From Nectonema munidae (taxonomy: Eukaryota; Nematomorpha; Nectonematoida; Nectonematidae), in the NCBI GenBank assembly GCA_030549495.1, contig JAUIRK010000993.1:1409501-1473500 (forward strand): 64,000 nucleotides of DNA. The letters run 5' to 3'. Numbering within the stretch: the first letter of the stretch is position 1; each line of letters opens with the position of its first letter. Below are positions 24,981 to 37,221 of this stretch, piece after piece. Made by a program: the position numbers and the translations under genes. Below the pieces are notes generated by a model. The model saw nothing but the letters and a program-made list of their open reading frames with translations. It was not told the origin of the DNA and searched no databases.

Positions 24981-26074
24981 TTATCACGCTGTTCTGAGCT
25001 TCAAAGTGGTATATATTTGAATGCAAAAATTTTAGAGGAGTGTATTTGAGCTAAGCTAAAAGCATATCTAAAGCTGTTTCCAAAGACGCTTTGAGTAAGG
25101 GAATTGTCTCAAAGAAGGCCCAATTCATTAGATCGGTATTGGCAAATCTGCTACATTAATTATATCTTTGCTTTGATTTATGTAAGCTTTTGAATTGTTT
25201 TCTCAAATATTGCACTTTATAAGTGCGTATATTTTTTCCTTCTCAAAGAAGGTAGACTTGAACAGAAAGAGACAAAAGCTTACGCATAACCTATATAATC
25301 AGTGAAGCAAGAAACTTTTGAGCACATAAAAACAGTCAACACTCATTAAGGTTTTGTCGCGAGGAGTGACCTAGATTTTACTTGTTTGTTTTGATGCTGC
25401 TGCTGCACTCTTGCTTTCAGGTAAAGGACGTGTATGTCTTATTTTAACGTGGTTGTTGTCCTTTGTATTTCCAAAGAGTTTTAACGGCAGCGAATTCTAC
25501 TCTCCTAAAATCAGTGAGAGATCCCATTTTCAAGTCATATGGAGCTTCTAAAAAGAAGGAGTGTGTGCATCTTCCCATTCCCTTTTACCTTAAATAGCGG
25601 GGCATGCCAAAATTTGGCACAGATGAGTTAGTTAAACGAGCATGCTATATCTTTTAATATAAAAGAGTTAACTAAGTTGCCATATGTTGGAAAAAATTCA
25701 CCAACTTTCTCATAATTTTAGGTTTGCTTTTTCCCTTGTTCCAATAAAAGAAGCGTATCTTACTCATGCCAGAGCATAATTATATCAAAATGTAATCCAT
25801 TTTGAAGTTATAGTAAACAAGTGATAATTTTACTTAATTGTCTTTCCTCATTTTTTCTTAATATTTGAAAGCAGTTTAGAGTCAAAAATGTTGGGACACT
25901 TGTTGAATACAAAAGAATACAGTTTGGAAAAAGATGACAAATTTTGATTTATTCATTTTTTTTATATATAATTATATATTTTGCAATCTATCTTTATATT
26001 GATTAGAAGCAAAGATTTATCCAAATTTTTCAAAAAACTTTTACAAATCAAACAATACTTGTCAAACATTTTAC

Positions 26075-26210
26075 AAATGAATCACTAAGGTTTAACAATC
26101 CTTATGTTGAACTAACTTACAAAATTAGTAAAATAGTAGTTAAATATATACTAAATAAATTTGTAATGCCTCTTCTCCAAAAATCCACTAATTAATTAGT
26201 TTTAATGGGT
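26075..26210 (+). repeat. Interspersed repeat, copy 2
   Basis: Partner of 23220-23370 with only scattered differences over about 135 bases. Confidence 0.6.
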
Positions 26211-26479
26211 GGATGAACACTATTTTAGTAATTAGGTACAGTTTCTTTTTTCGTTCTTTTACCCAATAAAAAAATAAAAAGGTTGTACAAAAAAGAGTAG
26301 AAAAAGTGAGAAAAGTATTGATTGTCCAAATCTAATTTTTTTAATATAATTCAAGCATGAAAAGAGTAGATAGGTTGATCAAAATACAAACAAATACCGA
26401 GTCGGTGTAAGAGATATAAGTTGGTGTTTGGATATTTGATGCTGCAGTTTGTAATATTTGTCTTTACACAAAAAATGGA

Positions 26480-26640
26480 GTCTCAATGGTTATTAAGGTG
26501 AACTTCTTGGCTTAAAAGTTGAAGGTCAGGGGTTTGATCCCCAAAGCAAATGCATAATACGAGCATATAGCCTTACGGCTGAAACTGATTTGATATTCAA
26601 CCAACGAACAAAAAATGGTGGACTGAAATCTTAAATCGCT
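26480..26640 (+). repeat. tRNA-derived SINE (family 1), fuller copy
   Basis: CTCAATGGTTATTAAGGTG (A-box region) is followed by GTTGAAGGTCAGGGG and GGTTTGATCC (B box, one change), then a body with AATACGAGCATATAGCC and CCTTACGGCTGAA. The body matches the copy at 57327. Confidence 0.65.
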
Positions 26641-28388
26641 TTAACGACAGACACAACATATTATTTCAATAAGCTTGGAAAGGTTCCTTTGACAACTAGA
26701 CAAATCAACTGTAATAATGAAGAAATGATAAATTAAAAGAAGCACTTATTCTGCAAAACTAAATATACTAAGATAAGATGTGCACTAGAAACGTGTTCCA
26801 CAAAAGACCAACAAGAAATGTGACGTTGGGAAATGTGTGGCAAGCAATATAAAATAGCATGCATATAAAAAACCGATATACATGTAAACGCTTCTATTTC
26901 AACATCAATGCTTCTAATTCCACATCAATGCTTCTAATTCCAAGAAACAAACACATAAACTAGTCCACTTGGTAGAGTGGACCAAGAGAGACAGATGGGT
27001 AAGATCATTACTTACTCTTACAGTGTATTCCAATGCTTATATTAATGAATGAATTTTTCCATATTAAGCTTACAACAACGTTTTCAAGTGGTACTGCTAT
27101 TACTTGTCAGTTTTGATGATTGATTAGCATTTTATATTAACACCTTTCTAGTTCGATTTGTATTATAAAGAGACTTTTCTCACTATTTTTGCTGTAACAA
27201 AAAAGAGTGCTATATCAAAGTTTTAAAGCTAGTGCCTCTTTAGTTTTTATTTGCACTAAATTTTTCAATAAAACAAAAATATTATGATTTCAATCTCAAA
27301 GTCTATGAGTATAAAAACATTGTATATGAGGAATTGGATTCACTGATTGTAGTAAATCTAGCTATGCTGAAACGCTGTATTTTTATTTTTGATACTTAGT
27401 GGTGGGCTGGGATTCTTCTCAGAAAAATTTGACGAGCCGGGCCAAACACCCGATTTTTTCCTGTTGTACGGGCGCGGGTTTACACTTTGTTGGGCGTAGC
27501 AAATGTTGATAAATTCTTTCACAATGTGTTCAATCACAAATAGTTCCTTTCACAAAAATAATAAGTGGTAATTAGTGGTTCTCTATGTTTACCTTTTATA
27601 TTTATCTTGATTTAGGCAGGGCTTTCAAATCTCAAAACATATGGGCTCATGTAAAAAGTAAAGAAAAGTTTGAAGAAGTTTCCATGTAATCATCAAGCAT
27701 GCTCCCAATTTTCTTGATCTCTCTTTTCATAAAAATCATAAGTCAACATCAATCTTCAGGTATCTTTGACTTCATATACTCGTAACTTTTTGATGTATAT
27801 ATTAAACTTTCCAGAAATTAACATATATTATATATATATATATATAGGATTTGCTTCAAAATATTACCTTGTGTATATGTTCGAGTACAAATTAGAATCT
27901 GCTATGTTTAGCAATTGAACCATGAGAAATTCCAATTGTCATCAGTACCTGAAAATTGTCAATCATAACATAAAAATCTTCATTTAAAATTTGCTAACTA
28001 AAAATTTCTCTATAATGGCGTCTTTTTCCTTTTCAATTGATATTTTTTATAAAAGTGGACGAAAGGATATTTGGAAGTTGTGGTGCAACGCCTTATATAA
28101 AGTCGGAGTTAATTAATGTATTTTGGGATAATGATTTACAAAGTTTATTGTCCCGAAATATGGATAAACCTTAAGAAAATATTTTTATAAATAAAGTTAT
28201 TAATAGTGTTTAGTTAGTATAATAAATTTTCTTAATCGTGCTAAATTTGGAGTAAAAAAGAAGGTATAAATTAGAAAAGCCTCTAAAATACTGGTTAAGT
28301 AAAAAAATAATGATTATGTGCAATCATAAGACAAAAAGTTTAACAAACGTTAATGCAATTGTCTACAAAAAGAGCGTTGATTTTTAAG
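26641..28388. other. Gene-poor stretch before oxidase A
   Basis: No gene recognised. It contains a TATA microsatellite at about 27825-27846 and a GC-richer patch at 27405-27480 that may be a worn transposon end. The missing 5' exon(s) of oxidase A may lie here or further left but were not found. Confidence 0.35.
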
Positions 28389-31300
28389 GTGGTGATAACC
28401 TCTGTAAAATATGTTTAAATGGAGTCGCTAGAACATGCAAATATGATTTCGTTGTGGAAGAAAAAGTCACTTTAATCAACTGCTCTTTTTCTACGCCAGA
28501 AAGATTACAGACGCTTTGCAGTCCCATCTCAAGGAAAGTGGATGTGGTGAACTCAATGCTCCCAGGTCCCACCATTTTTGTAAGCTTTTTCCTTAATTGA
28601 TTCGATCATAAATGTGAAAACTTAAGTTTAACCACGTTCAAATTGATTTAAATCAACAGAATTTATAAAAACACAAACACCATATTTATAGGAGTATTTT
28701 AGTTAAGAACTAGAGAGGCACTCACTTTTATAGGCAAATATGAAGTAAATATTATACGAGTTAGAAGAAATGGAAAATTTATTGTTTCAAGCACCCAAGT
28801 GCTCATAGTCATAAAATGGAATAGATAAGAAGCTCATCAGTTTCACTTTGGTGTTCAAACTATGAGGCATCAACCAACTAGCCGTCAACACTTAGCTTTG
28901 ATGATGATCATCTACCTACCAAAGTGGAACTGACGAGGCTTCAATAGCCGAAACCGGTCTTTCACACAGTGTACGCTTAGTGATGATGATCAAAATACAA
29001 GAGAACTTACAATTTCTAGTTATAGATAAAGCACCTTGTATGTACAATTATAATAAGTAAGTTAGTAAAGGCTCTTGTCCAAAAATTTACTGATGAATTG
29101 CTAAATGTTACTAGTTTGAAAGTTTAATTTAAATTAGTAAAAAGTTAAGGCACAAATATTAACTATGCTAAATAAATTATTGAAAAGTAAGTATTTCTAA
29201 AAAAAACTTCACTGATAAAAAAAGTAGTTAAGATAACTTGAAAAAATTTGTAACCTCAATTATCGTTAAAATTAATACAGCTCAACTATTTAACAACAAA
29301 CATGTGAATAAATTTCCTTCTTTCAATCAACTATAGTTAGTTAAGTTATGTTATTTGTGACGTTCGCACCCATCCTTTCGGATATCGTGGCGCGCCCGGA
29401 ATGCTAAGTCCAGGTCTACCTGGACTTTCCATCCCACTAAACGCCTACTCGAGCTTGTTACTGCATAGCTATACCTTGTTATATATATTATTTTACAAGA
29501 ATTTATGTTACAAATATATAAATACCGCTGAGTGATCGATACTATCCTAACGCGAACGCTCCCAATTAGGGAAACAAACTTAATGTCTAGTGATAGCTTG
29601 ATTACTAACCACGTAGCCTAATCAACTATACTAAGAGGAAGTAGAGTCTCTAAAAGTTAAATTTGAAAATGAAAGTAAATAAATTTAAAAAAATTTATTA
29701 TAAAAGTTATGAAACACACTTATCAATTAAAATTGAACAATATTCATTATACTTTTTTTCTAAAATTAAAGAAATTTTAAGCGTCTGTGGCATGATTATA
29801 GTTAAGTAAGAACAATGAAAATATACCGTGAAAACTGGTTATTTATAAATATACATTTAACGCCATCTATATTTTTCTTTGTATGCTGATGGCTTTTCTA
29901 TATCTTCATTAGTATATAATGTGTTGGTTATTAATTCACATCTTCTAATGTTGAAGAAATGAATTCTCCCACTAATGTTTTATTTACATACATCTGTGAG
30001 TGTAGTATCATAATTGGTAGCAGTAATCAATAAAGGCAGCAAGTCATCGATTACTTATCCAAAAACCAATCTCACTGATCTAATTAGTATGTGATGCTTA
30101 TTTTTTCTCTCAGTGAAATGATTTTATCTTTCTTTTTACAGCTTACAAGTTTTTTTCCCATTTTATCATTATGGGTGTTGTGTTGCTAGAAATATAATAA
30201 AATTCCCATTGCTGCCTACTCTTATTATATTTACTTGATATTTTAAAAAGTTTCGACTGTCAGATAAACGGTTTGAGCGTCTGAAAGTGCTTTGATATAA
30301 AAAAAACCAATCAACCAACTAAACGTATGTTCAAAAAATCATCATTCATCTTGTTTTAGTTAAAATGAAATTAAAATTTGGATTTTTACATTTTCTCGTT
30401 CGCACAAAGTAATACCAATAAAAATAAAAAAGCTAAAATACTCAAGTTGAGAAAGTATTCAATTCAAAAATATTACGTGGTTTACGTGATATGCTTTTAA
30501 TTTTCAGAATTCATAAAAATACGCACGTAGGATTTGTTACTCTGTGAACTAGCTTAGATTATAAGAAAATAAGAGATGTTTTGTTGATGTGCTACATAGT
30601 GAGAATAACGCAATTATATTTTGGTAGGGTATTCATAGATATAACTTTAACTTAGGTTCGATGTGTTCCGAAATTGAACGAAGTAAAGTAAATTGATAAA
30701 CAGTATTATATATTTGAAAGGCGTGTACAAATGATACCATAGAGATAAGCTTTAACAACCGTCTGCAAGAAGAAAGCACTTTCCACTGCCATGGGTGCAA
30801 GATGGAAGACGCGCAAGGATTTGATGGGGTTCCATGGGTCACACAAGTTCCAGTGAAGTCTGGGTGTCGCATGACGTACAAATTCAAAGCCTCAAATCCA
30901 GGAACTCACTTCTGGCATTCGCACGCTGGAATGCAGCGTATCAACGGGATGGCTGGCGCACTCATCATCAAAGACAGAAGACCTTTTGATGAAATCGGGC
31001 GAGAAGTGATAGAACAGGTGGTGCTTGTGTCTGAGTGGTTGCCGAACAAACTTTCAGAAAACGTGATGAAAAGTGGCAACGCAATCAATCCGACAGCTCA
31101 TCACACGCACCATAAAATGAAGTCTTTGCCGTTTGTCGTAAATGGCGCCTACGGAAACTTATGGAAGTTGGATTCTTCAGAAAAAGAGAGCTTGGAGGAA
31201 GCAAGAAGGAAATACGCCTTCTTTCAAGTGGATAAGAGTAGACAATTGAAGTTGAGAATCATAGCCAATTTGTTTCAGAGTTGTCGCCTGCTTCTCACCA

Positions 31301-34300
31301 TCCCTGACCACTTTATGATAATAACTGCTGTAGACGGCAATAGTGTCATTCCCGTTCAACTTCAAGAAATATCCCTTACCCCTGGTGAAAGGTAAGTAAC
31401 ATTTCTACTTTAACAATCTATTCCCTACTCATCTTGCACTCCAGATAAATTATGAAACTCCCATAAAAATACATTCGATTTTACAAATGTCTTCTTTATT
31501 CAACAATACTGTGCCATTTAATATAAAATATTGTTTAAAAATTATAAATTATATTAAAAAATTAGAGGAATATTGAACTAGAAGACATCGTCGGTTTTAA
31601 TGAAAGCTTGGTGATGATGATGATGGAAGATGGAAGAAATTCACGAGAATAACATACAAGAGTAAATAATTGGGCTTGTTTAATCAAGTATTATATTTTT
31701 GAATCTGTCATTATAATCATGACAAGGGCCGTATCAAGAGGGAGGGCAGCGGGGGCAATTGCCTCGGGGCGCCATTTCATTTTCCTACCTAAGGAGCACT
31801 ATGGGGCAAGCCCGCCTCCAAAGTCTGGCTCTTATGAGCATTGAGAAAGAAGTTCTCGATTGTGTTGATTTTGACGAAGTCATCGATAATAATTTTGTTG
31901 CTGTTAAAACACGAAAAATGAACATCTAATGGAGTCTATCTTGGACTCAGTCAGTATATATCTGAATTATGTGGCTTAATAAAAATGTGAGTATTTTTTT
32001 TCTAAATCACTTTTTAAGCCAGAATGGGGTGGGGATGAGTGAGAAAAGAAAGAGCAAGGGGTGAGGGGCTCCATTCAGGACCTTTGCCCTGGAGCGCCAG
32101 GATCCCTTGTTACGGCCCAGATCATGACTACAATTGACATTACAAATTTTATAACCGGGCGAATGAAGGTTTTTTTGCCTTACGAACATATAAATTTATG
32201 TTTATTTTTTATACTTTTCTTTCCATGAACCAAATAAATAAATAAATAATCTGATCTCTGATCTTATGAGAATGCAGATCTCCCATTTGCCCCTCCATGG
32301 CTGCGACTCTGTATGGATCCCTGGTTAAAGCTTTCCGCTTCGTAAGCCCCAGAGAAGCCTTTATTTTAGTGAGGTATTATTCCTTTTTTTTGTAAATATG
32401 AAGAACTGTAAGGAAATTTGTGAAATAAAATTTGTATTTTTCTTTCCTGACTTTTCTAATACTAGCATAATGATATTTGTTTAAGATATGATGTTTTAAT
32501 CACATATCACGGAAGTGAGCAAGGCAAGAAGTTTTATTGGATGAAGTGGTTCGGATTTGATGAGTGCTATCCAAATGTTCAGCACAGCATACTCGAGTAC
32601 GTGGATGTAGACACGCCTAGATTTGATATCTTCTTCAAAACGATCGTAAGTCAAAATGTTCATTTCTATGCATTTCGCAGTTATCAGTGGTAGAGCACAT
32701 TTGGATATTTTAGGATAAAAGATGGAACTACAAAACTCAATCAATTCCAATTTACAAAGAAATATCCAGGGTAATAACGAATTCTAATGTTTCAAAAACA
32801 GAAATTCAAAGTTTCAAACATAAGAAAACGTATATAGATTTGCTCATACTGGATAATGACAAAGATCACAAAATAAACAATATCTTGTTTCATCACGATT
32901 CAAGAATTAATCTCATGACAAATTTCAAAGATGTTCCTAGTCACCAGATTTGTTCACAAAAGCAAGACCAAGAATTGGCGAAAGTAAGAGAGTGCCTGCA
33001 CTTGGTGGAGTATCCTTTAATGGCCAAAGTGGTCTTCATTATCGTTGACTTTGGTATGAATTGCGAGAAATTTAATTTTTACACTACTCTTGTCCACAGC
33101 TGTCGTATTTTTGCAAAAACTATCTTAGCTGTAATAAAACAAATGTGTTGCGTGAAAAATAAAATGATAAGAAAAACTTTAGTAAAAGAGAAGGTAAAAG
33201 AAGTCATCGTAACAACAAAGCACTATTGCATCTCATTCATCGAACTATGAAGATAGAGAAGGTTTGCTATTGGATTCGAATCCAAGATCTTGTGATATAG
33301 AAGACAAGCATTGAGGTTATCATACTTACGCGCCCTAAAAACTAGAGATCATAAGATTGGCATATTTTTTTTTGCCACAAATAGAAAAAAACACGATGCT
33401 GTGCAATTTTTCTTTTCAAATTTTTTTAAAATATATTTATACTTGATTTTTAGGAGTAGTCCAAATTTTTGTTAGGGGACCGGGGACTCCTGCTCTTTCC
33501 CCTCATTGACTAAGTTTATGCATCTCCAAAAAGTATTATAATAAATATTGATATTTGTCATGGTGTCTAAATATTAGTGGCCCGATTTTTTTGGGAACAT
33601 AACAATATAAAGTATAATTTGTTAATGAAGGATAATAATTTCATTCAAAAAAGGACTTTTGCTATAAGGAAGAAAGGGTAACAATTAAAACTAAAATTTA
33701 AAGAATATACTTCTTCAAGAGGGGCAAAATTGTGTAGGATATAGTTTGAAAATTAGTAGAAGACTAAAAACTTTTTTAACTGAGTATAATTTAAAAGATC
33801 TCCAATTCTTGCGCATTCTCCAAATGAAATAATGGATATAGAAATAATTTCACCAAAACATTAGCATATTTATTACTTTGTCATCTTTTTTAAATCACAT
33901 TTTGAATTTATATTTTCAACTAGAAAAAGTGGGAAACAATTTCTTATCAAAATTTGTATATCTACTGTAGTTTACACAAAAAAACATAAACTTTATGTTT
34001 CGAAAATTTATCGAGACAAAGTTGACTATTATAACAAATATAGATATATCATTAATGAAAAATTAGTCTAATCTTTCAAGTTAGAGTTTATAAGGCGAGG
34101 TTGTAATTTTTAGTCAAAATTGAGACTCAAATATTTTCACATCATTAAAAGCAATTCAAGACATTTCGTAACAAAGACATTTCTTACGCAAGTCATTCCA
34201 TACCTAAATTGTCGATGCAAACCCAAAAGTTTTAAAAATGGCTACGTAACAAAAAGAACATTGGACAAAATGAGATGAAACCAAATTAATGATCCAAGAC

Positions 34301-37047
34301 TAAATACTCCCAAGAAGTGAGAGAGACTTTTGGCATCTAATAGCTGAAAGCGATTGGAGAAAAGGCATTCTTAGAATATAAAAAAGACAATTAAGAATTG
34401 AAAAATAGTTTGGGATTGAAAAAGGAGAATTTGAATTAAAAAAAGACTACTTAGAATTGAAAAGACGATTTAGAACTAGAAAGGTATATATATATTATGT
34501 AAATTGTTTTGCATAAACGCCATTATGGAAATCTCTAAAATGACTTTTATATTGAAAGTCATTCAAATAGCATCACTTATTTCATTGGTAGAAAGTTATC
34601 CAATAAACTGATAGCACATGACCCACACTACACTTTATAGAATAGAAGAAATATTTACTAGATTTGGTTAAGAAGATATATAATATCTTTTCGTAGCTTT
34701 GTTAGTATACCACGCTCTATATCCTAGGCGAGAATGAGTTGAAAGATTTCCACTCATTTCACTTGCACGGCAACACTTTCAACGTCAAACACCAAGGACT
34801 ACTTCAAGAGCTTCCTTTCCACAGATCCCTGCTAAACGCAAGCTTCCCTCAAATCCGAAAACTCTTCACCTTCCTCTATCTGGAGTTGTCGCGGAAAGAG
34901 CGCTTTGTCAAGAAAGATACGATCGTTGTGCCGGACAAAGGCTATGCCATCATTGAATTCGTAGCCGATAATCCAGGTGATTCATATTTTATTCTTCACC
35001 ATATGTTGTTTATAGTTATCTCCCCCTCCCACTTTTTCTTTTTATAATGCATAGTAGTCATGTTGAATGATAATGATAGAACAATTATTTTAAAGACCAA
35101 CTATTTAAATATCTGCTTAACACTTTGAGGATCAAAACTTTTTTTTTCATTTCATGGTACACCATTATCACATGGGTCCCCAAAGGGTTAATTAACTAAG
35201 AAATTAACGAACTGTCAAACTTACTAAGTAATTAAGCCGTTAAGTTAAAGTTTCAAAACAAGTTAGGTAGAGAGTTAGTTCGTTAGTTAAGCAGTTGGTT
35301 GGTTGGTTAGTTTTAAAGAATATAATTTTTTATATTTTTTTTAAATAAAAAAATTTTAATTTACAAAATAAATTATATTTTTAGTTACAATTATTTATAA
35401 AAACTTAGTGTAATTTTTTTATAACGTTAAGCAGAAACTGTTTCTTTAATGTGAGTTCGTGGGAGATAATCCATATATGTATCCAGTACTGTCCTAACGC
35501 ATTCTTTACCATAGAATATTCTTCAAAAAAAATATTCACATGGAATTAGTATATCTTAAAGATATGTTCTCATGTTTCACATAATTTCGTTCGCATCCAA
35601 CAAATTGGATATTATTTAAAACTGTTCTATCATCAATTCCATAATTATATTTTTCATTGTAAAATGTTTGATCGCTCATTGAGCTGTTTTTATAATATCA
35701 TATTTGTGTTTTCTAGGAATCTTAAATATATTTTTGGAGTTAAGATCATAAAAATGAGTTAACTTTGCTATTATCGCGATAATTTGGGGCGTGAGTAAGG
35801 TTGAGTAGATACTGAATTTCAATAACTCAAGGTCTTGGGTTCGATTCTTCATCAAGTCTTCTTTTTTCATAGTTCGATACAAGCCGAGCAATTGTGCCTT
35901 CTCGATGAAAAAATTATTATGCTGAATCTAAATATTTAACTTATTTCAACTATGTGATGATTTCTACTTTTCTTCATTGCTTAAATTTGGATTTTGCCTA
36001 AGTTCCAAGCCTTGATAAGAAGTGGTGTCACTTGCAGATAAATGATTAAAATGTCTTTTTATAGGTATGTTTAAATCAGAACATAATTGTTTTAATTTAA
36101 CTATTAAGATAAAAATAAAAATTTGATAGGTTTAAGTTTTTTAAAAATTGAGGTAAATAACCTAAAAATTCATAAATAATTAGTATATTACATTAACCAA
36201 AATTTGAATAATGTATTTTGAATTTAACAGGAAAATTTATGTTAACTTTTGATCTTTTTTTAGAAAATTTTCTATATAATTAGTAAAAAACACAAATTTT
36301 GAACTTGTCATGTTAAACTGAAATATTAAGAATTAGATTCTCAGATATAACAATTAATTTTTTTAAGAATATTTAACAAATCAGAAACTAATTCTTGAGG
36401 TATTATAGCATTTTTATAAACATGGAAATATTTAAAGCTTTTTTAAATATATGTTTTAATTAAAGAATGTCATATCCAGGGTTTCCAGGTGAAAAGGGAA
36501 ATATCCAACTTCAAGTATTAGTACTTACAAAAATTCGACTACTACCCCAAATATCACTCCAAATACTTGAAAACTTTAACACCCCTTAAATTTCTGACAC
36601 CGGACTAGAACTCTACAGTCTACAACCCTTATAAAGGAAATAAATTTCTGATGTAGAGAGATCTCAAAAATTTTTCTCTTAAAATGTCGCCTCTGCACCC
36701 AAAGTCGTAAAAAATGTTTTCTAAGTACATGGAGGAAAAAAAAGGTATTTTTTCCATATTTCGGAATATGCCGTAAATGAGAAACTTCGGGTAAGAACTT
36801 AGTAGTATTCTTTCGAACTTCGTTTGTATTAAAAAAGGACGCTTACTTTCTTTCAAATTACTGAAATAAAATACAGAAAAATTGATTTTAATTTTTTTTT
36901 CATTTTAAAGAATTTTATTAAAAATATTTAGGCTTCTGGTTATTTCACTGTCATGCTCTGTTCCATGAAATGCTTGGAATGAAAATGGTCGTCAAAGTTG
37001 GAGGAGATTCTTTAAACAAAAGTCAAAATGTTTCACAGAGTTGTTGA
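28389..37047 (+). CDS. Laccase-type multicopper oxidase A (six exons visible, 5' end missing)
   Basis: Laccase-type multicopper oxidases oxidise phenols or metal ions and reduce O2 to water. Exons: 28389-28579, 30721-31391, 32486-32645, 32714-33053, 34728-34976 and 36932-37047. All introns are GT-AG (phases 0,2,0,1,1), giving 574 residues plus a split first codon. The first exon ends in SMLPGPTIF, the standard LPGP entry to cupredoxin 1. Ligand motifs are in order: FHCHG with DGVPWVTQ, HFWHSHAGMQR, HSFHLHG and HCHALFHEMLGM. All ten His, the type-1 Cys and an axial Met are present. Trp of the usual HWHG is Cys. AATAAA (37087) follows the stop. The missing start exon should supply a signal peptide. 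A hAT MITE lies in intron 2 and a SINE in intron 5. Expression is untested; the exon calls are strong because oxidase B repeats them. Confidence 0.9.
28831..28940. repeat. Fold-back repeat in oxidase A intron 1
   Basis: AGCTCATCAGTTTCACTTTGG (28831) faces its inverted form at 28918-28940 with few mismatches. The loop holds two GATGATGATC words, repeated again near 28981. Possibly the end of a dispersed repeat; class unknown. Confidence 0.45.
29350..29600. other. GC-richer block with a strong palindrome in oxidase A intron 1
   Basis: It stands out from the AT-rich intron. AGTCCAGGT/ACCTGGACT forms a near-perfect 20-base palindrome at 29407-29426. GACGTTCGC at the left and GCGAACGCTC at the right (about 29551) are short inverted words. 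The oxidase B intron lacks it. It is possibly an inserted element, but no target duplication was established. Confidence 0.35.
31724..32120. mobile_element. Non-autonomous hAT element (397 bp) in oxidase A intron 2
   Basis: The 8-bp target duplication ATCATGAC flanks it exactly (31716-31723 and 32121-32128). The ends are inverted: AAGGGCCGTATCAAGAG and the complement CTGGGCCGTAACAAGGG. It is non-coding and absent from the matching intron of oxidase B. Confidence 0.85.
35785..35920 (+). repeat. tRNA-derived SINE (family 2) in oxidase A intron 5
   Basis: GGGGCGTGAGTAAGGTTG (A box) and TTGGGTTCGATTC (B box, about 35835) are spaced as in a tRNA. Body and tail follow. It is absent from the 73-base intron 5 of oxidase B. 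Confidence 0.6.
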
Positions 37048-37086
37048 AAGTGCCGTTCAAATCAACTAACATATATTTTCATATTC

Positions 37087-37092
37087 AATAAA
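37087..37092 (+). terminator. poly(A) signal of oxidase A
   Basis: AATAAAG 40 bases after the stop, in a context (ATATTTTCAT then AATAAAGATG) shared with oxidase B. Confidence 0.65.
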
Positions 37093-37221
37093 GATGAGAG
37101 TGTTTTAGCTATGAGTACTTCTATCATTCCGAAAATATTTGGTGTGGTCAGGTCATGCAGAAGACTAAAGCAGAAGACGTTACCACTGCACTTTATATAC
37201 GTTTGAAAGAAGAGGTGCACC

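Noticed and set aside
25045-25155. Short frame containing SKGIVSKKAQFIRSVLANLL, faintly like ribosomal protein L36
   Set aside because: Too short, no flanking L36 blocks, and no exon partners seen.
25373-25440. ATGCTGCTGCTGCAC followed by CAG/GTAAAG, a possible signal-peptide exon for oxidase A
   Set aside because: Only nine codons, phase 0 does not fit the exon starting at 28389, and the same bases could be an acceptor. No twin was found in the B arm.
28384-28575. Minus-strand frame starting MVGPGSIEFT (and its twin at 59487-59678, plus strand)
   Set aside because: It is the reverse of an oxidase exon; the other strand gives the LPGP motif and a proper donor site.
33054-33250. Extension of oxidase A exon 4 to the next stop
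   Set aside because: A GTATGA donor at 33054 restores phase with exon 5 (Gly codon split), and oxidase B differs completely after this point.
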